The position numbers and the translations under genes were made by a program. This document shows positions 1 through 11,468 of a stretch of 64,000 nt of DNA, piece after piece. The stretch's first letter is position 1, and the number at the start of each line of letters is the position of its first letter. Location of the stretch: the NCBI RefSeq assembly GCF_020283565.1, contig NC_060064.1, forward strand, positions 7,926,266 through 7,990,265, read 5' to 3'. A model generated the notes under the pieces. That model worked only from the letters and a program-made list of their open reading frames with translations. It was not told the DNA's origin and did no database searches. The DNA is from Trifolium pratense (taxonomy: Eukaryota > Streptophyta > Magnoliopsida > Fabales > Fabaceae).

Positions 1-2562
1 TTAATCTTGTTTGCAATTGTTGAGTTTCCACTCTCATATGCAGTCCTTGCACTTTCAACCTCTTTTGGCAAGAGGGTCTTCAACTCTTCCTCAAAAGTTG
101 CAATCTTTTGGAAGATTGATGTGTTCGAATTCTTCTCACTTTCTCCATTGACTAAAGCATGTTCTACTAGCACTTGCCTGAGTTTTTGCGACAAGGGGTA
201 TGTCGCACTACAAGGATCGTCAATATAGGAAAACACATGCTCCCTATCAACCACTTTCAACAAGTCTTTTTCACAGAATCTTGAAGGATGAAGTTCTCCA
301 TTGACACCTACAGTTAAGGTCTTTTTGGCCACTTGGCTTACGGTATTCTTGACTGAGTTTTTCAAGTTCTCCTCCAAATGTCTTAAATCAATTGCTTGGC
401 AAAGTGCAATCAAGAATGTGGAAGACATGAGTTGAAGGATCTCAATGGCTTCTTTTGTTTTTCGAGAAGAAATTAAACCTAAAGAGTTCACATCTTGGTT
501 GTGTTGCTCGGCACTTTGGACATGAGTTGTAACTGGATTTGCAAGATATTGTAACTCAGAACAATAGGAAGCCATGGCAATTTCGGATCCCTTGAACCCG
601 TAATCCAAGCTCGGATTTCTACTGGCGGAGAGATTTGAAGGCAATCCGTTGTTGTAAAAATCATTTACAAGCTCGGAGAATTGAGCAAACAAAAGTTTCC
701 CAATTGATGCAAGAGCCAAACGTGTATTATCCATGGATACTCCGATAGGTGTTCCTTGAAAATTCCCGCCATGCAAAGCCTTGTTTCTTGAAACATCAAT
801 CAAAGGGTTGTCATTGACAGAGTTGATCTCTCTCTCAATTGACTTGGTAGAGAATCTAATCACTTCAATTAGAGGACCAAGCCATTGTGGTGAAGTTCTA
901 AGTGCATATCTATCTTGTTTTGGTTTCTGTAAAGGATCAATCTCATGCAACTTTTTTGCTGCCTTAACATAAGCACTTCCATCCAAAATGTGTTCCATAA
1001 TAGCAGCAGCCTCAATTTGACCAGGGTGGTGCTTCAACTTATGTGTCAAATGATCGGTAAATTCAGGCTTCCCTTGCATAACTTCAGCGAAAATTGCAGA
1101 TAGAACTTCAGACAACACCGCCAATATGTTAGCCTCAAACAGAACAATAGAAGCTAAACCAGAACCAACAGCAGTTCCATTAACAAGTGCAAGACCTTCT
1201 TTCGGTTGTAACTCAAAGAAATCAGCATTGATTCCAGCCAATTGAAAAGCTTCTTTAGCATTAAGTATTTCTCCAGAGGGCCCATGAGCTTTTGAATTTG
1301 GTCTACCAGTTAGTAAACCAGCAATGTAAGAAAGAGGCACTAAATCTCCCGAAGCTGTGATTGTACCGCGAAGTGGTAAACATGGAGTAATATTGTTGTT
1401 AAGGAGCTTGGTTATGGCTTCTAAGATTTCAAATCTAATGCCTGAATAACCTTGTAGAAGTGTGTTGATTCTTACTAACATGGCTGCTCGTGTTGCTGTG
1501 TGTGGTAGGATGTGGTTTGACTCAGTTCCATTTCCAAATATTCCAGCATTCAAAAACCTGAAAAACAAGAAGGAATAAGAATTGATATTAGGATCTTTGG
1601 TTTAATGTTGTTTCTTAACCATAAACTAAATCCATCTTAGAGATTCACGATTGATGTAATTATCTTTTATTTATTGCAGGATACCAACATATGTGTAGTT
1701 ATATGTTACTTTCCATTTATTCCAAGAAACCGACACATATATTATGATTTTTTTCTGCGGTTATGGTGCATAAGCGAATTCCTTATGCACATCCATAAAT
1801 AACACACAAAACCATTACACAGCAAAAATGGTTTTGGATTACAACCCGTAAAAATGGTTTTGGCATGATTAAGTACATCTAATATGAAACTATTCCACAG
1901 CAAAAATGGTTTTGGCATGATGACGTTCAGGGGTTGCTTTGTTGATTTGGGGTGGGAAATGGTGCATTTAGATATTTGTTAGATTCAATTTAATGATGAA
2001 GATTTGTTTATGCACCATACATAAGTTTATTCTTTTTCTTTCCATTATTTTCTTTTACTATAAATTAAAAAATAATAAATTGGAAAATCATAGTATTTTC
2101 TTTTATGCAAATAAAAAATGGAAAACAAGGTAATTACCTTATGAGCTCTTTCTGCAAAGCACCACCTTGTTTGGTTCGGCGGTGCGAGGTAGCGCCGAAC
2201 CCTGTGGTGACACCGTAACTATCAGTACCTTTGTTCATACTCTCCATAACCCAGTCACTGCTCGCCTTAACGCCGGCTCTAGCAGATTCCGACAGCTCCA
2301 CTGTGGCACCATCATGTGCAGCAATGGCAGCCACCTGAGAAATTGTCAGTGTCTCACCACCAAGACGGACCACCGGTTTCCGGTACTCCTCCACCATACG
2401 CTTCACCTCATCCAAGTGACTCCCTTTCATTGCCTCAGCAGCCACACCCCAATTCAAAGGATCAGCACCATTCACTTTCATGTTATTAGCATTAGCATGA
2501 CTCAAACAAAATGAATCATAACCATTGTTGTTTTTTGTTATGGCTGCTGCTACTGCTTCCAT
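1..2562 (-). CDS. PAL: PAL-A: phenylalanine ammonia-lyase, 3' end off the window
   Basis: PAL deaminates L-phenylalanine to trans-cinnamate, the entry step of phenylpropanoid metabolism (lignin, flavonoids, legume isoflavonoid phytoalexins); it acts as a cytosolic tetramer. Exon 1 is 2138-2562 and exon 2 runs from 1557 off the left edge. The 580-bp intron has GT-AG ends and splits an Arg codon in phase 2, the conserved PAL intron site. Exon 1 carries the [16 protein letters not shown] segment with the catalytic Tyr. Exon 2 carries the Ala-Ser-Gly triad that forms the MIO cofactor (GTITASGDL, near residue 210). The frame is open, and spacing between landmarks equals that in PAL-B, so I see no net indel. 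Roughly the last 55-60 residues are missing only because the window ends inside GNSTIANKI. It is the most downstream member of the three-gene array. Confidence 0.95.
1558..2137 (-). other. Intron of PAL-A
   Basis: A 580-bp GT-AG intron in phase 2 of an Arg codon. It is AT-rich and does not visibly align with the introns of the other two PAL copies. It contains a short imperfect direct repeat around 'cagcaaaaatggttttggcatgat' (about 1820-1920). Confidence 0.9.
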
Positions 2563-2695
2563 CTTAAGTGTTACTTTGTTAATTATGATTTGGTAGCTAA
2601 AGAGAAATTTTGAAAGAGAATGGAAACTTAAAACAAAATATGAAAGAATGAAAGAGTTGTAAATTTCTTGAGATGTGAAGGAAGAGTAGTTGAGC

Positions 2696-2703
2696 TTTAT
2701 ATA
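2696..2703 (-). promoter_or_regulatory. TATA box of PAL-A
   Basis: TATATAAA on the minus strand, 134 bp before the ATG, within a core CTCTATATAAAGC shared with PAL-B. The same TATATAAAGC core sits at an equivalent position upstream of PAL-C. Confidence 0.8.
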
Positions 2704-2767
2704 GAGGTTTGTATGTTTGGCATCAAAATAAAATTTAAAGGTTTATTTTGGGGGCTACATTATCTAC

Positions 2768-2904
2768 TCCACCAAAATTCTTAATTATAAGCAAAAATCA
2801 ATTTCTTAGATACTTTGAATAATTAATGTATTTGACCTGTATTATAGACCATGTACATTAATTATTAAATGAATCTGATAAGTCCTATATATAAGAAAAA
2901 TTTT
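2768..2904. mobile_element. Stowaway-like MITE in the PAL-A promoter
   Basis: An imperfect inverted repeat. One side reads TTATAAGCAAAAATCAATTT...AATAATTAATGTA and the other TACATTAATTATTAAATGAA...TATATAAG. This matches the Stowaway (Tc1/mariner MITE) core familiar from Medicago. The ends have decayed, so the TA duplications are unclear. It lies between the TATA box and the nearest AC element; PAL-B and PAL-C lack it there. Confidence 0.6.
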
Positions 2905-2942
2905 ACTTTTTAAATTCATTATAGAATTGATGTATCTAAGGT

Positions 2943-2955
2943 TTGGTAGGTAGGG
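2943..2955 (-). promoter_or_regulatory. AC element (MYB box) of PAL-A
   Basis: Minus-strand CCCTACCTACCAA contains ACCTACC, the AC-I type box bound by R2R3-MYB factors in phenylpropanoid promoters. An equivalent box is at the same relative place in PAL-B. Confidence 0.6.
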
Positions 2956-3091
2956 AGAGACAAGTTGCACAAGGAGTAGAAAATTAAAGTGTGTTAGTTG
3001 AAAATTAATTATGAGCATTGGATTATCACTCACTATTCATTTGGTTATGATATTGCAACGTGGCACTATAGGATCTTGGTATTATTTGATG

Positions 3092-3104
3092 CTTGGTTGG
3101 TAGA
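3092..3104 (-). promoter_or_regulatory. Distal ACCAACC box of PAL-A
   Basis: Minus-strand TCTACCAACCAAG, an AC-II/H-box type motif, is conserved upstream of all three PAL copies (also 9965-9976 and 24805-24817). Each is followed farther out by a shared block containing 'gaccatgact'. Confidence 0.55.
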
Positions 3105-3110
3105 TTGGTG

Positions 3111-4351
3111 TGGATAGAATTGGAACATCTCAAACAAAAAAAAAAGTTATTGAAACACATTTTTCGACAAAAATACAATATTAAGAAAAAATACAAAAAC
3201 GAGGTTGTTGGCTAGAAACACACTATAGATAGTGGAAACCAACCAGCGAGAGAATTGACCATGACTCTCTCATGACACATTCAACTCTCTAAAACGTCGG
3301 TCAAACTTCTACATATAATATCATTTTTATATACACTAGTAGTACCCATCATCTTTTACTTAAAAGAGTGTCTCATGAATGCTTATAATATAAAATAATG
3401 ACATTGTCTCATAAAATATAAGTTTAATTGCATATTTGTCGACCTTTTTATTTTAAGTTTGTTGTACAATCATGTACAATAACGATGATTGAACATATAT
3501 ATACTAATTAATTCAAATGTTAGAAACTTGAGGGGTCATTTAATAGTTGAGGCTTAATTTGATCGTAAGTGTGTTTTGTATGCAGCCGGTAAACATTAGA
3601 TCAAAATTTATACATACAACTGCAACATTTCAAATATAAATTTAGATAAAGATGTACATTTTAAAAATGTTGAAATTGCCAATTAATTATAACTAACTGA
3701 TTTACACAAATAGTACTACTAACAAGTTTGATCAAGTTATTATCATTTTACTTTGAATTGGTCCTTATAATATAGGACTTGGGATTTCTAAAATTCTCAG
3801 ATAAATAAAGGGGGACAAAACCAATTTTAGAGGATTTCGTGACTGAGGAAGATCTTTCTCAATAGGTGGTGGATCGAATATAATGTCAAGTCCTCTACAA
3901 ATCATGATAAATTAAATCCTTTATAGACATGGATTTCTATCATGGTGTTGACGAAAAAACGTTTATATGTAGAAAATGCTAAATAATACGGGAACACTAC
4001 ACTATTTAGCTTTAGCATGACTTTTTTTTTTTTTTTTTAATTGGGTGGAAGGGTAACGGTGATTACTTTTATTTTTAGTTTTCAAGTATACGGCTCACTA
4101 GACTGTTTTATCTGGTTCGTGAATCAGTTTTGACCTCATATAGTTCCACTCGCCTTCCGACTGTAGTTACGGGAAATCGAACTGTAGTCTTCCCTGCCAA
4201 GTCCAACATCAATCACCACTAAACCAACTAACGATCTATAACACTTATTAATATTGTTTTCCCTTGTATCCGAATATGTACTTTTGATTTTACAAAGCTA
4301 CAAATGAAAATGTTGAATAAGGAAGGATATTCAAAAGGTATTTTTATGGAG
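3111..4351. other. PAL-A upstream AT-rich intergenic DNA
   Basis: No gene is supportable. The first ~200 bp still resemble the distal promoters of PAL-B and PAL-C (the 'gaccatgact' block near 3260). The rest is AT-rich, with a poly-T run at about 4023-4038. Confidence 0.5.
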
Positions 4352-4980
4352 CGGAGAGGTGGAAATAGGCTAGGTCGAGTTAGGCTTTGCCAAACTGAGA
4401 CTGACTTGTCAAAAAATCGAAGGCCTGTGGCCTATCATAAGGTTAATTTTTAGGCTTGAGTCTGACCTTCTGAAAGCCTGATGTGACCTGTTAGCCTATT
4501 TAAAAGTCTATTTCATATGAACTTATTTAAATAAATAATTATATTTATTTTTAAATATACTTATGAACTAATAAACCAATATTCCTTTTGATATCTAACA
4601 TGATATTTTAGAGAATTTGACTATGTATGTCATCATATTTCAATTCTAGTTTATAATAATACATTTATATATGTTAAAACTATTGCATTTGCAGATTAAT
4701 AAACTTAAACTACTTAAAAAGTTAATAGATTTATAATTTAATCAAAATACAAATTTTAATATATAAATAATAATCTACTAAAAATATTATTCATATTAAC
4801 TTAAATAGACCGGCTTAATAGACCTCAAATGCTTTTTTAATGGCCTGTGGCCTGGCCTTTTTAGCTAAATAAACTTATAAAAAAGTTTTAACTTGCTCTA
4901 TTTAAAGAAAGGTTGGTCTGAGCCTATGTAGGCTAGAACATAGGCCCCTGTAGGCCGGGTTGACATATTTCCACCTCTAA
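4352..4980. mobile_element. Non-autonomous DNA element with GAGGTGGAAAT termini
   Basis: The ends are inverted copies: GAGGTGGAAATAGGC on the left and the complement of ATATTTCCACCTCTA on the right. Sub-terminal 'ggcctgtggcc' and 'taggcc' motifs also recur in inverted order. Size and termini resemble hAT-type MITEs of legumes. I could not find an exact 8-bp target duplication, so the class is tentative. No transposase is encoded. Confidence 0.6.
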
Positions 4981-5490
4981 CTGGATGAATGGATTCTCGT
5001 TTTAATAGTGTCATCTTAAAAATAAGACAAATAATAACAAGTGTTCCGTAGACGTACACATATTAAAAATTAATATTAAAATATCTATTAAAATTTATGT
5101 ATTCAGTCGGTACTTTGAATTAAAATTTTGAATATTGTATTTTCAACATAAAACATTTCTTACAGTTCTTTTTATTAGATTCTAATTAATTATAAGTATT
5201 ATTAAAACACACATTCAAAGAAATTTTTTATGGAAAGGCGGAGTAGATAGAAAGAAGCGTGTTGAGTTAGTTGGAATCATATTTGTCAACCAAATGAAAA
5301 AGGAGGTTTATATCTGTAAACAATTTGGAGCTTTTTTTCTTTTTTTTTCATACAGCTTTTTAATTCCTCACTTTTGTGTAAATGGAAGTGGAGATGCATG
5401 AATGATAGCTCAGTCCCTTGACACGATCTTTTGTTTTTTCGTTGCGGAACCTTTGCAGCTAATTTTCTGTATGGGAAAAGGAGAGAGGGT
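4981..5490. other. Intergenic, no feature recognised
   Basis: AT-rich DNA between the foldback element and the LINE remnant; the short open frames here show no protein family. Confidence 0.4.
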
Positions 5491-5494
5491 CTCA

Positions 5495-6552
5495 AACGTG
5501 CTTTAATTTAGTGGCGCGATATTTGGAGATTGGGTAATGCGGAGGAAGGTGGCTGGTTTGATAATAATATTAGTAGTGTTCTTGGTGAAGGTAAAAACTT
5601 AGGTTTTTGGAAAGAGAAATGGATAGGAAATTTTTAGTTTTTACGAATCTTGTTTCCATCACTTTTCAACAAATCAACTCAGCAAGACGGTTATATATCG
5701 GATACGGGAATTTGGGATAATTTTATTTGGTCATGAAAGCTTGATTGGACAGAAACGCTTAATGATATGGATGCAGAAACAAACAACACCCGAATTCCAA
5801 GCACTGTTATAACATGTTAGCCAAATTGCAACAGTAGAGATAGGCACAAATGGATACCAAACTCAGCTGGTTTTTTCTCTGTCTGGCACAGTAGAGCCGG
5901 CTTGCAGTGGCTGCGATATCGATCGGTACACAAACAGAGGCAGCTCTGAAGCTGCTATGGTTTAATAATGTTCGGTCGAAAGTTAGTATTTTTGGTTGGT
6001 AGTTGTTACTAGAACAATTACTGACGAGGGAGGCACTATATTGCAGAGGCATAATCACCAATACACATGAGAGGAGTTGTGTATTTTGCTTTAAGGAGGA
6101 AGAGGACTTATATCACATTTTCTTCAAATGCAGTATTGTTATGCAGGTACGGTAGACAATCTTTCAATGGCTAAACACCAAGTACATTGACTTTCTGACA
6201 GTACAGTACCACATCATTTCTCCCAGTTTGGAGAATCAGCAAAATGCAATAATAGCAAGCGATTCTGTCGTATCATTTGGTTGGCAACTACGTGGAATAT
6301 ATGGCGCACCCATAATAACATTGTGAATGTATCAATGTATCTTATTTAGTGAACCAAATTATTTACATATCTTGGCTATGGTTTATAGGCCGCATAGGGT
6401 GCAACGCTAATTTAGTTTTTCTTATTGGTGTAACAATCCTTTAGTTTGCTTCCAACGCATCTAAAGTGATTATCTTTGAATTGTAACGGTTGAGTATCCC
6501 TTATACGTGATCCTTATAATTTAATCTTTTGCTTATAAAAAAAAAAAAAACC
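5495..6552 (+). pseudogene. Decayed LINE 3' region (zf-RVT domain)
   Basis: Frame-shifted plus-strand translation gives typical plant LINE C-terminal sequence. First comes an RDIWRLGNAEEGGWFD / FWKEKWIGN segment. A zinc-binding RT-associated (zf-RVT) stretch follows, with VSIFGWQLLLERLLTREAL and a CVFCFKEEEDLYHIFFKC Cys/His cluster. It ends in an A-tract at about 6538-6550. Several stops and frameshifts show it is dead. It lies just beyond the 3' end of PAL-B in the opposite orientation. Confidence 0.75.
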
Positions 6553-6705
6553 CAAAAAATAAATTACAAGCTTTCATTTTGATATCTGTGAAAATTGAAA
6601 TCAATTTTTTCACATTAATTTGTTAAAGAATAAAAAACCTGATCATTATTACTACATTTGCATAGATACAAATAAAACATTTTATGAAGTAATTAACGAC
6701 CAAAG
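6553..6705 (-). other. 3' flank / presumed 3' UTR of PAL-B
   Basis: About 150 bp between the PAL-B stop codon and the LINE A-tract. It resembles the region after the PAL-C stop (shared 'aaataaaacatttt' and a 'gaaaattgaaat' stretch), so it is probably the transcribed 3' UTR. Confidence 0.5.
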
Positions 6706-9570
6706 TTAACATATTGGAAGAGGAGCACCATTCCACTCTCCCAAGCATTCAAGAAGAGGATCAATGATTTTCCCTTGACACATAGCTGTGAATAGCTTAT
6801 CACACTCCTCACCTGGTGAAATGACATTTTCTCCAGTTAGCAAACCAGTTCCCAACTCCTTTCTCACAAAATTGTAAAGTGGATATGATCTGCATCCATT
6901 GATCTTGTTTGGAATTGTAGAATTTCCACTCTCATATGCAGTCCTTGCACTTTCAACTTCTTTTGGCAAGAGGGTCTTCAACTCTTCCTCAAAAGTTGCA
7001 ATCTTTTGGAAGATTGATGTGTTCAAATTCTTCTCACTTTCTCCATTGACTAAAGCATGTTCTACTAGCACTTGTCTGAGTTTTTGCGACAAGGGGTATG
7101 TCGCACTACAAGGATCGTCAATATAGGAAAACACATGCTCCCTATCAACCACTTTCAACAAGTCTTTTTCACAGAATCTTGAAGGATGAAGTTCTCCATT
7201 GACACCTATAGTTAAGGTCTTTTTGGCCACTTGACTTACGGTATTCTTGACCGAGTTTTTCAAGTTCTCCTCCAAATGTCTTAAATCAATTGCTTGGCAA
7301 AGTGCAATCAAGAATGTGGAAGACATCAACTGAAGTATCTCAATGGCTTCATATGTTTTTCTGGATGAAATCAAACCCAATGAGTTCACATCTTGGTTGT
7401 GTTGCTCGGCACTTTGGACATGGGTTGTAACCGGATTTGCAAGATATTGTAACTCAGAACAATAGGAAGCCATGGCAATTTCGGATCCCTTGAACCCGTA
7501 ATCCAAGCTCGGATTTCTACTGGCGGAGAGATTTGAAGGCAATCCGTTGTTGTAAAAATCATTGACAAGCTCGGAGAATTGAGCAAACAAAAGTTTCCCA
7601 ATTGATGCAAGAGCCAAACGTGTATTATCCATGGATACTCCGATAGGTGTTCCTTGAAAATTTCCACCATGCAAAGCCTTGTTTCTTGAAACATCAATCA
7701 AAGGGTTGTCATTGACAGAGTTGATCTCTCTCTCAATTGACTTGGTAGAGAATCTTATCACTTCAATCAATGGACCAAGCCATTGTGGCGAAGTTCTTAG
7801 TGCGTATCTATCTTGCTTTGGCTTCTGCAAAGGGTCCATCTCATGCAACTTCTTAGCATCTTTGACATAAGCACTGCCATCCAAAATGTGCTCCATAATA
7901 GCAGCAGCCTCAATTTGACCAGGGTGGTGCTTCAACTTATGTGTCAAATGATCGGTAAATTCGGGCTTCCCTTGCATAACTTCAGCGAAAATTGCTGATA
8001 GTACTTCAGACAACACCGCCAATATGTTAGCCTCGAACAGAACAATAGAAGCTAAACCAGAACCAACAGCAGTTCCATTAACAAGTGCAAGCCCTTCTTT
8101 CGGTTGTAATTCAAAGAACTCGGTATTGATTCCCGCCAATTGAAAAGCTTGTTTTGCATTAAGAACTTCTCCTGTAGGTCCATGAGCTTTAGAATTTGGT
8201 CTTCCAGTTAGTAAACCAGCAATGTAAGAAAGTGGGACTAAATCTCCTGAAGCTGTGATTGTACCGCGAAGTGGTAAACATGGGGTGACATTGTTGTTAA
8301 GGAGCTTGGTGATAGCTTCTAAGATTTCAAATCTGATTCCTGAATAGCCTTGCAGAAGTGTGTTGATTCTTACTAGCATGGCGGCTCTTGTGGCTGTGTG
8401 TGGTAGTGTGTGGCTTGACTCAGTTCCATTTCCAAATATTCCAGCATTCAAAAACCTGAAAAATAAGAATTAAGTGGAATAAGTATTAGGAATTTAGTCT
8501 CGTGAACTTAGCAGCTGCTTAGCTCAGTTGGCAGAACATTGTATTATATATGGAGGGGTATGGTCAAAATTATAGTCACCAGACTACTTGACAAAAAATC
8601 AAAGTATTATGAATTTTTTATTTTCTTTCTTTCAAAAATGCTAATTATAAACGTTTAAAAGATGTAATCTTTGGTAAAAAAAAAAGTAACCTATCTACTG
8701 TGAAAATAATGTTACTTAACAAGTTGAACCTTTAAATAGTAATTATTAAAAAAATTCATAACCTGTCTCCTAAAATTAAAACGTTAGTATATGTAAGTTT
8801 GTGGTTAGAATACCCTACCACTTGTTTCTATTTTAAAGTAAAGACGTTGAAAAGTTACACTTTTAATATTTATTAATTAATTAACAAATTAAGTTATTTT
8901 ACAAATAACATGTACTCCTAAAGAAACATATGAGAGTAGATTATCAATCCTAAAAATAAGGATAAATGTTTTAAAATATATAATTAATTTGTTGATTTTA
9001 TATATGAATTGAAATGCAAGATAACTTAATTTATGCAACCAAAAAAAAAAGTGATTATTAATAATTTAAACATTAATTCCATGAAGAAAACTATTTAATA
9101 TATAAAAAAGCGAGATATGCTAATTAAGAAAATGTATATTACCTTATAAGTTCTTTCTGCAAAGCACCACCTTGTTTGGTTCGGCGGTGCGAGGTAGCGC
9201 CGAACCCTGTGGTGACACCATAACTATCGGTACCTTTGTTCATGCTCTCCATCACCCAATCACTACTGGCCTTAACGCCATCTCTAGCAGATTCCGACAA
9301 CTCCACCGTGGCACCATCGTGTGCGGCAATGGCAGCCACCTGAGAAATTGTCAGTGTCTTGCCACCAAGACGGACAACCGGTTTCCGGTACTCCTCCACC
9401 ATACGCTTGACCTCATCCAAGTGACTCCCTTTCATTGCCTCAGCAGCCACACCCCAATTCAAAGGATCAGCACCATTCACTTTCATGTTATTAGCATTAG
9501 CATGAGTTAAGCAAAATGAATCATAATCATTAATGTTGTTTTTTGTTATGGCTGATGCTACTGCTTCCAT
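6706..9570 (-). CDS. PAL: PAL-B: phenylalanine ammonia-lyase (725 aa, complete)
   Basis: Converts L-phenylalanine to trans-cinnamate and ammonia. Exon 1 is 9143-9570 and exon 2 is 6706-8455; the 687-bp phase-2 GT-AG intron splits Arg143. The 725-aa product is normal family length. Visible features: the [16 protein letters not shown] loop with the catalytic Tyr; the Phe-Leu pair just after Arg143, which plant PALs use to favour phenylalanine; the MIO triad Ala-Ser-Gly at 211-213; NDNPLI and [15 protein letters not shown] active-site segments; and a C-terminus ending LPIC. The start is the ATG giving [12 protein letters not shown], aligned in all three copies. Compared with its neighbours it has Lys for Glu in GGKTLTISQ and Asp for Ala in SARDGVKAS, outside the catalytic motifs. 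The conserved TATA/AC promoter upstream suggests MYB-type phenylpropanoid control. Confidence 0.97.
8456..9142 (-). other. Intron of PAL-B with SINE-like insertion
   Basis: A 687-bp GT-AG intron, longest of the three PAL introns. Part of the excess is a tRNA-like repeat at about 8505-8605 ('gcttagctcagttggcagaa', then 'gactacttgac'). Confidence 0.85.
8505..8605 (+). repeat. tRNA-derived SINE-like fragment
   Basis: Begins with a box-A-like 'tagctcagttgg', then 'attgtattatatatg', then a degraded box B and 'gactacttgac'. Similar copies are at 11245-11335 and 31395-31520. It cannot be a functional tRNA: there is no intact acceptor stem or anticodon arm. Confidence 0.5.
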
Positions 9571-9735
9571 CTTAATAGTAATAGTAATAGTAATAAATAA
9601 ATATTTCTAATGAATTTGTTATGTGTGTTGGTAGCTATATATAGAATTTTGGGAGAGAATGGAAATTCAAATGATTGTATGAAACAAAGGAATTGAGTTA
9701 TGAATTTCCTGAATTGTGAATGAAGAGTGGTTGGC

Positions 9736-9743
9736 TTTATATA
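9736..9743 (-). promoter_or_regulatory. TATA box of PAL-B
   Basis: TATATAAA on the minus strand, 166 bp before the ATG, in the CTCTATATAAAGC context shared with PAL-A. Confidence 0.8.
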
Positions 9744-9815
9744 GAGATTTATTTTGGTAGCTTTTAAAATTTAAAATTTTATATTGCATGTGTGTGGGTC
9801 GGTGTGGTGTGTGAG

Positions 9816-9828
9816 TTTGGTAGGTGGG
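9816..9828 (-). promoter_or_regulatory. AC element (MYB box) of PAL-B
   Basis: Minus-strand CCCACCTACCAAA contains ACCTACC about 75 bp upstream of the TATA box, with no insertion between. This is the most compact and intact promoter of the three. Confidence 0.6.
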
Positions 9829-9964
9829 GGAGGTGACAAAAGACAAGTAGAGAAAATAAAAATAGTGGGTTTGTTGAAAATTAATGATGGCCGTTTGATT
9901 ATTAATTACAATAATTAACGGTTTGATGGCATTTTAGAATTTGTGGTATATATCTTGTTCAATA

Positions 9965-9976
9965 TTGGTTGGTAGA
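9965..9976 (-). promoter_or_regulatory. Distal ACCAACC box of PAL-B
   Basis: Minus-strand TCTACCAACCAA, conserved in sequence and order with the boxes at 3092-3104 and 24805-24817. Confidence 0.55.
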
Positions 9977-10180
9977 TGCATGGGTTGGAATAAAACAAAG
10001 CTTAGGTAGTTTGGTGAGATATAGTGGAAGTAACGAGCTACTAACCAAGATGCATGCCGTCAAAAAAAAAAAAACAAGATGCATGAATTGACCATGACTT
10101 TCATTCAAGTCTAAATTATGGTCAACTCAATACCATACTATTACTACTAGACTACTAGTATATACTAATTAATAATAGTA

Positions 10181-11235
10181 CTCTCTTCGGTTCTTAATAT
10201 AAGAAGAATTTCACTTTTTAAATAAATTAAAATATTAATATATTTAAAAATTGAACTTCTTATATATTTGTGAACAAACCAAAATGATATATATTAACAA
10301 AAAGCCTCATCAGCACGTGCCAAAGAAGACTACCAGAGTTTACACAAAGTCACAGAAAGAAATACAAACGATCATACAAGGCCCAAACAAAGTAAAAAGG
10401 ACGAGACCACCAACTATGGTGGTTTGAGACTAAAAAAACACTCGTCGTCTTCAACCACCGATAGGAAAAAAGCTTGATCTTGTCCAACAACTGATGAATA
10501 GCACTAGATGAGCCTCTAAACAACATGTGATTTCTTTCCGTCCACACAACTCAAGCGCTAGCAAGCCAAATAAGCTGCATAAACGACCGTCGTGCTCGAG
10601 CTCCACTAGCTGAGTGGGTAAACTGAACAAAGTGATGTCGGATATAAGTGGATCCTGTCGTTGAAGTACCAATCCAAGTGTGAACTAAATCCCAAAGAGA
10701 ATCAAAAGTGCTGCAAGAATGAATAAATGATAAGTCGACTCTGCCTCCCCACATCCAGATATGCAAGTGTGAGCTGCAGGAGATAAAATGCCTCGAGAGT
10801 GACTAGGTTTGACTTAGTGGGCAACCTGTCACGAAGTAAACGCCATGCAAAAATGGAGACCTTCAAGGGAACCTGAGGATGCCAAATGAGATGCTCCGCG
10901 TCATCCAGAGTAACCGAATCAAGAGTAGTCAAAAACTAATAAGCGCCCCTAACAGTGTAGTCTGAGTCGGGGTCTGGCTGCCACTGCCACCTATATGAAG
11001 ATTGTGCCTGTAAAGAAATGTTAGAAAGTAAAGACCGACACTCCCCCAACATCTCCTCCTCCCACGCCCTCAACTGCCTCCGCCACGCCCCCCGTCTAAA
11101 CACCACCCTAGCGCAAACATCTCAGCCACTGTGCGCGTTTTAGTCTCTGCCAAAACCAACAAACGCCCAAATCGCTCACACAAAGGAACCCCATCCAACC
11201 AGGGAACTTTTTCTTATATTAAAGACTAGAGGGAG
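10181..11235. mobile_element. Stowaway-like MITE split by a LINE fragment
   Basis: The left terminus CTCTCTTCGGTTCTTAATAT (after a TA) and the right terminus CTTATATTAAAGACTAGAGGGAG (before a TA) are the two ends of one Stowaway-type element. About 940 bp of LINE sequence sits between them. TA dinucleotides lie at both outer edges (10179-10180 and 11236-11237), as expected for Tc1/mariner MITEs. Confidence 0.6.
10269..11207 (-). pseudogene. 5'-truncated LINE (RT-associated zf-RVT domain)
   Basis: Minus-strand translation with frameshifts. In order: WLDGVPLCERFGRLLVLAET; a WRRQLRAWEEEMLGECRSLL region; YRWQWQPDPDSDYTVRGAY; then the zf-RVT hallmark IWHPQVPLKVSIFAWRLLRD; and finally WTERNHMLFRG. 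These are standard plant LINE C-terminal segments. Stops and frame changes make it non-functional. 'Cttatat' occurs on both sides and may be the remains of a target duplication. The same 3' end (GAACAAACCAAAATGA) recurs near 59.1 kb. Confidence 0.75.
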
Positions 11236-11244
11236 TATAATTAA

Positions 11245-11335
11245 GTCTCGTGAGTTTAGTTCAATTAACATAATATTGCATTATATATAGGAGATCGGGA
11301 TTCGAAATCCAATCATATTTGACCAAATTTTTTCA
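11245..11335 (+). repeat. tRNA-derived SINE-like fragment
   Basis: 'Agtttagttcaattaacata...attgcattatatat...gggattcgaaatcc' follows the same box A / spacer / box B layout as the copies at 8.5 and 31.4 kb. Box B (GATTCGAAATCC) is the better preserved part. Confidence 0.45.
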
Positions 11336-11468
11336 ATTATGTTATTTTAGTACCAATTATACTTTTAAATTTCAACAAAATTACAATATTTACATTTTAC
11401 GGTGCGTAAAATTTCAATTGAACAATAAATTTTGTAACGTGTGTAAAAACAAATAATTTTATAATGTA

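Noticed and set aside
2167..2514. Plus-strand open frame over PAL exon 1
   Set aside because: Antisense shadow of exon 1; it appears in PAL-B as well at the same offset.
6899..7126. Plus-strand open frame (75 codons) recurring in all three PAL exons 2
   Set aside because: It is antisense to conserved PAL codons and recurs only because the PAL exons are conserved; no independent start context or family.
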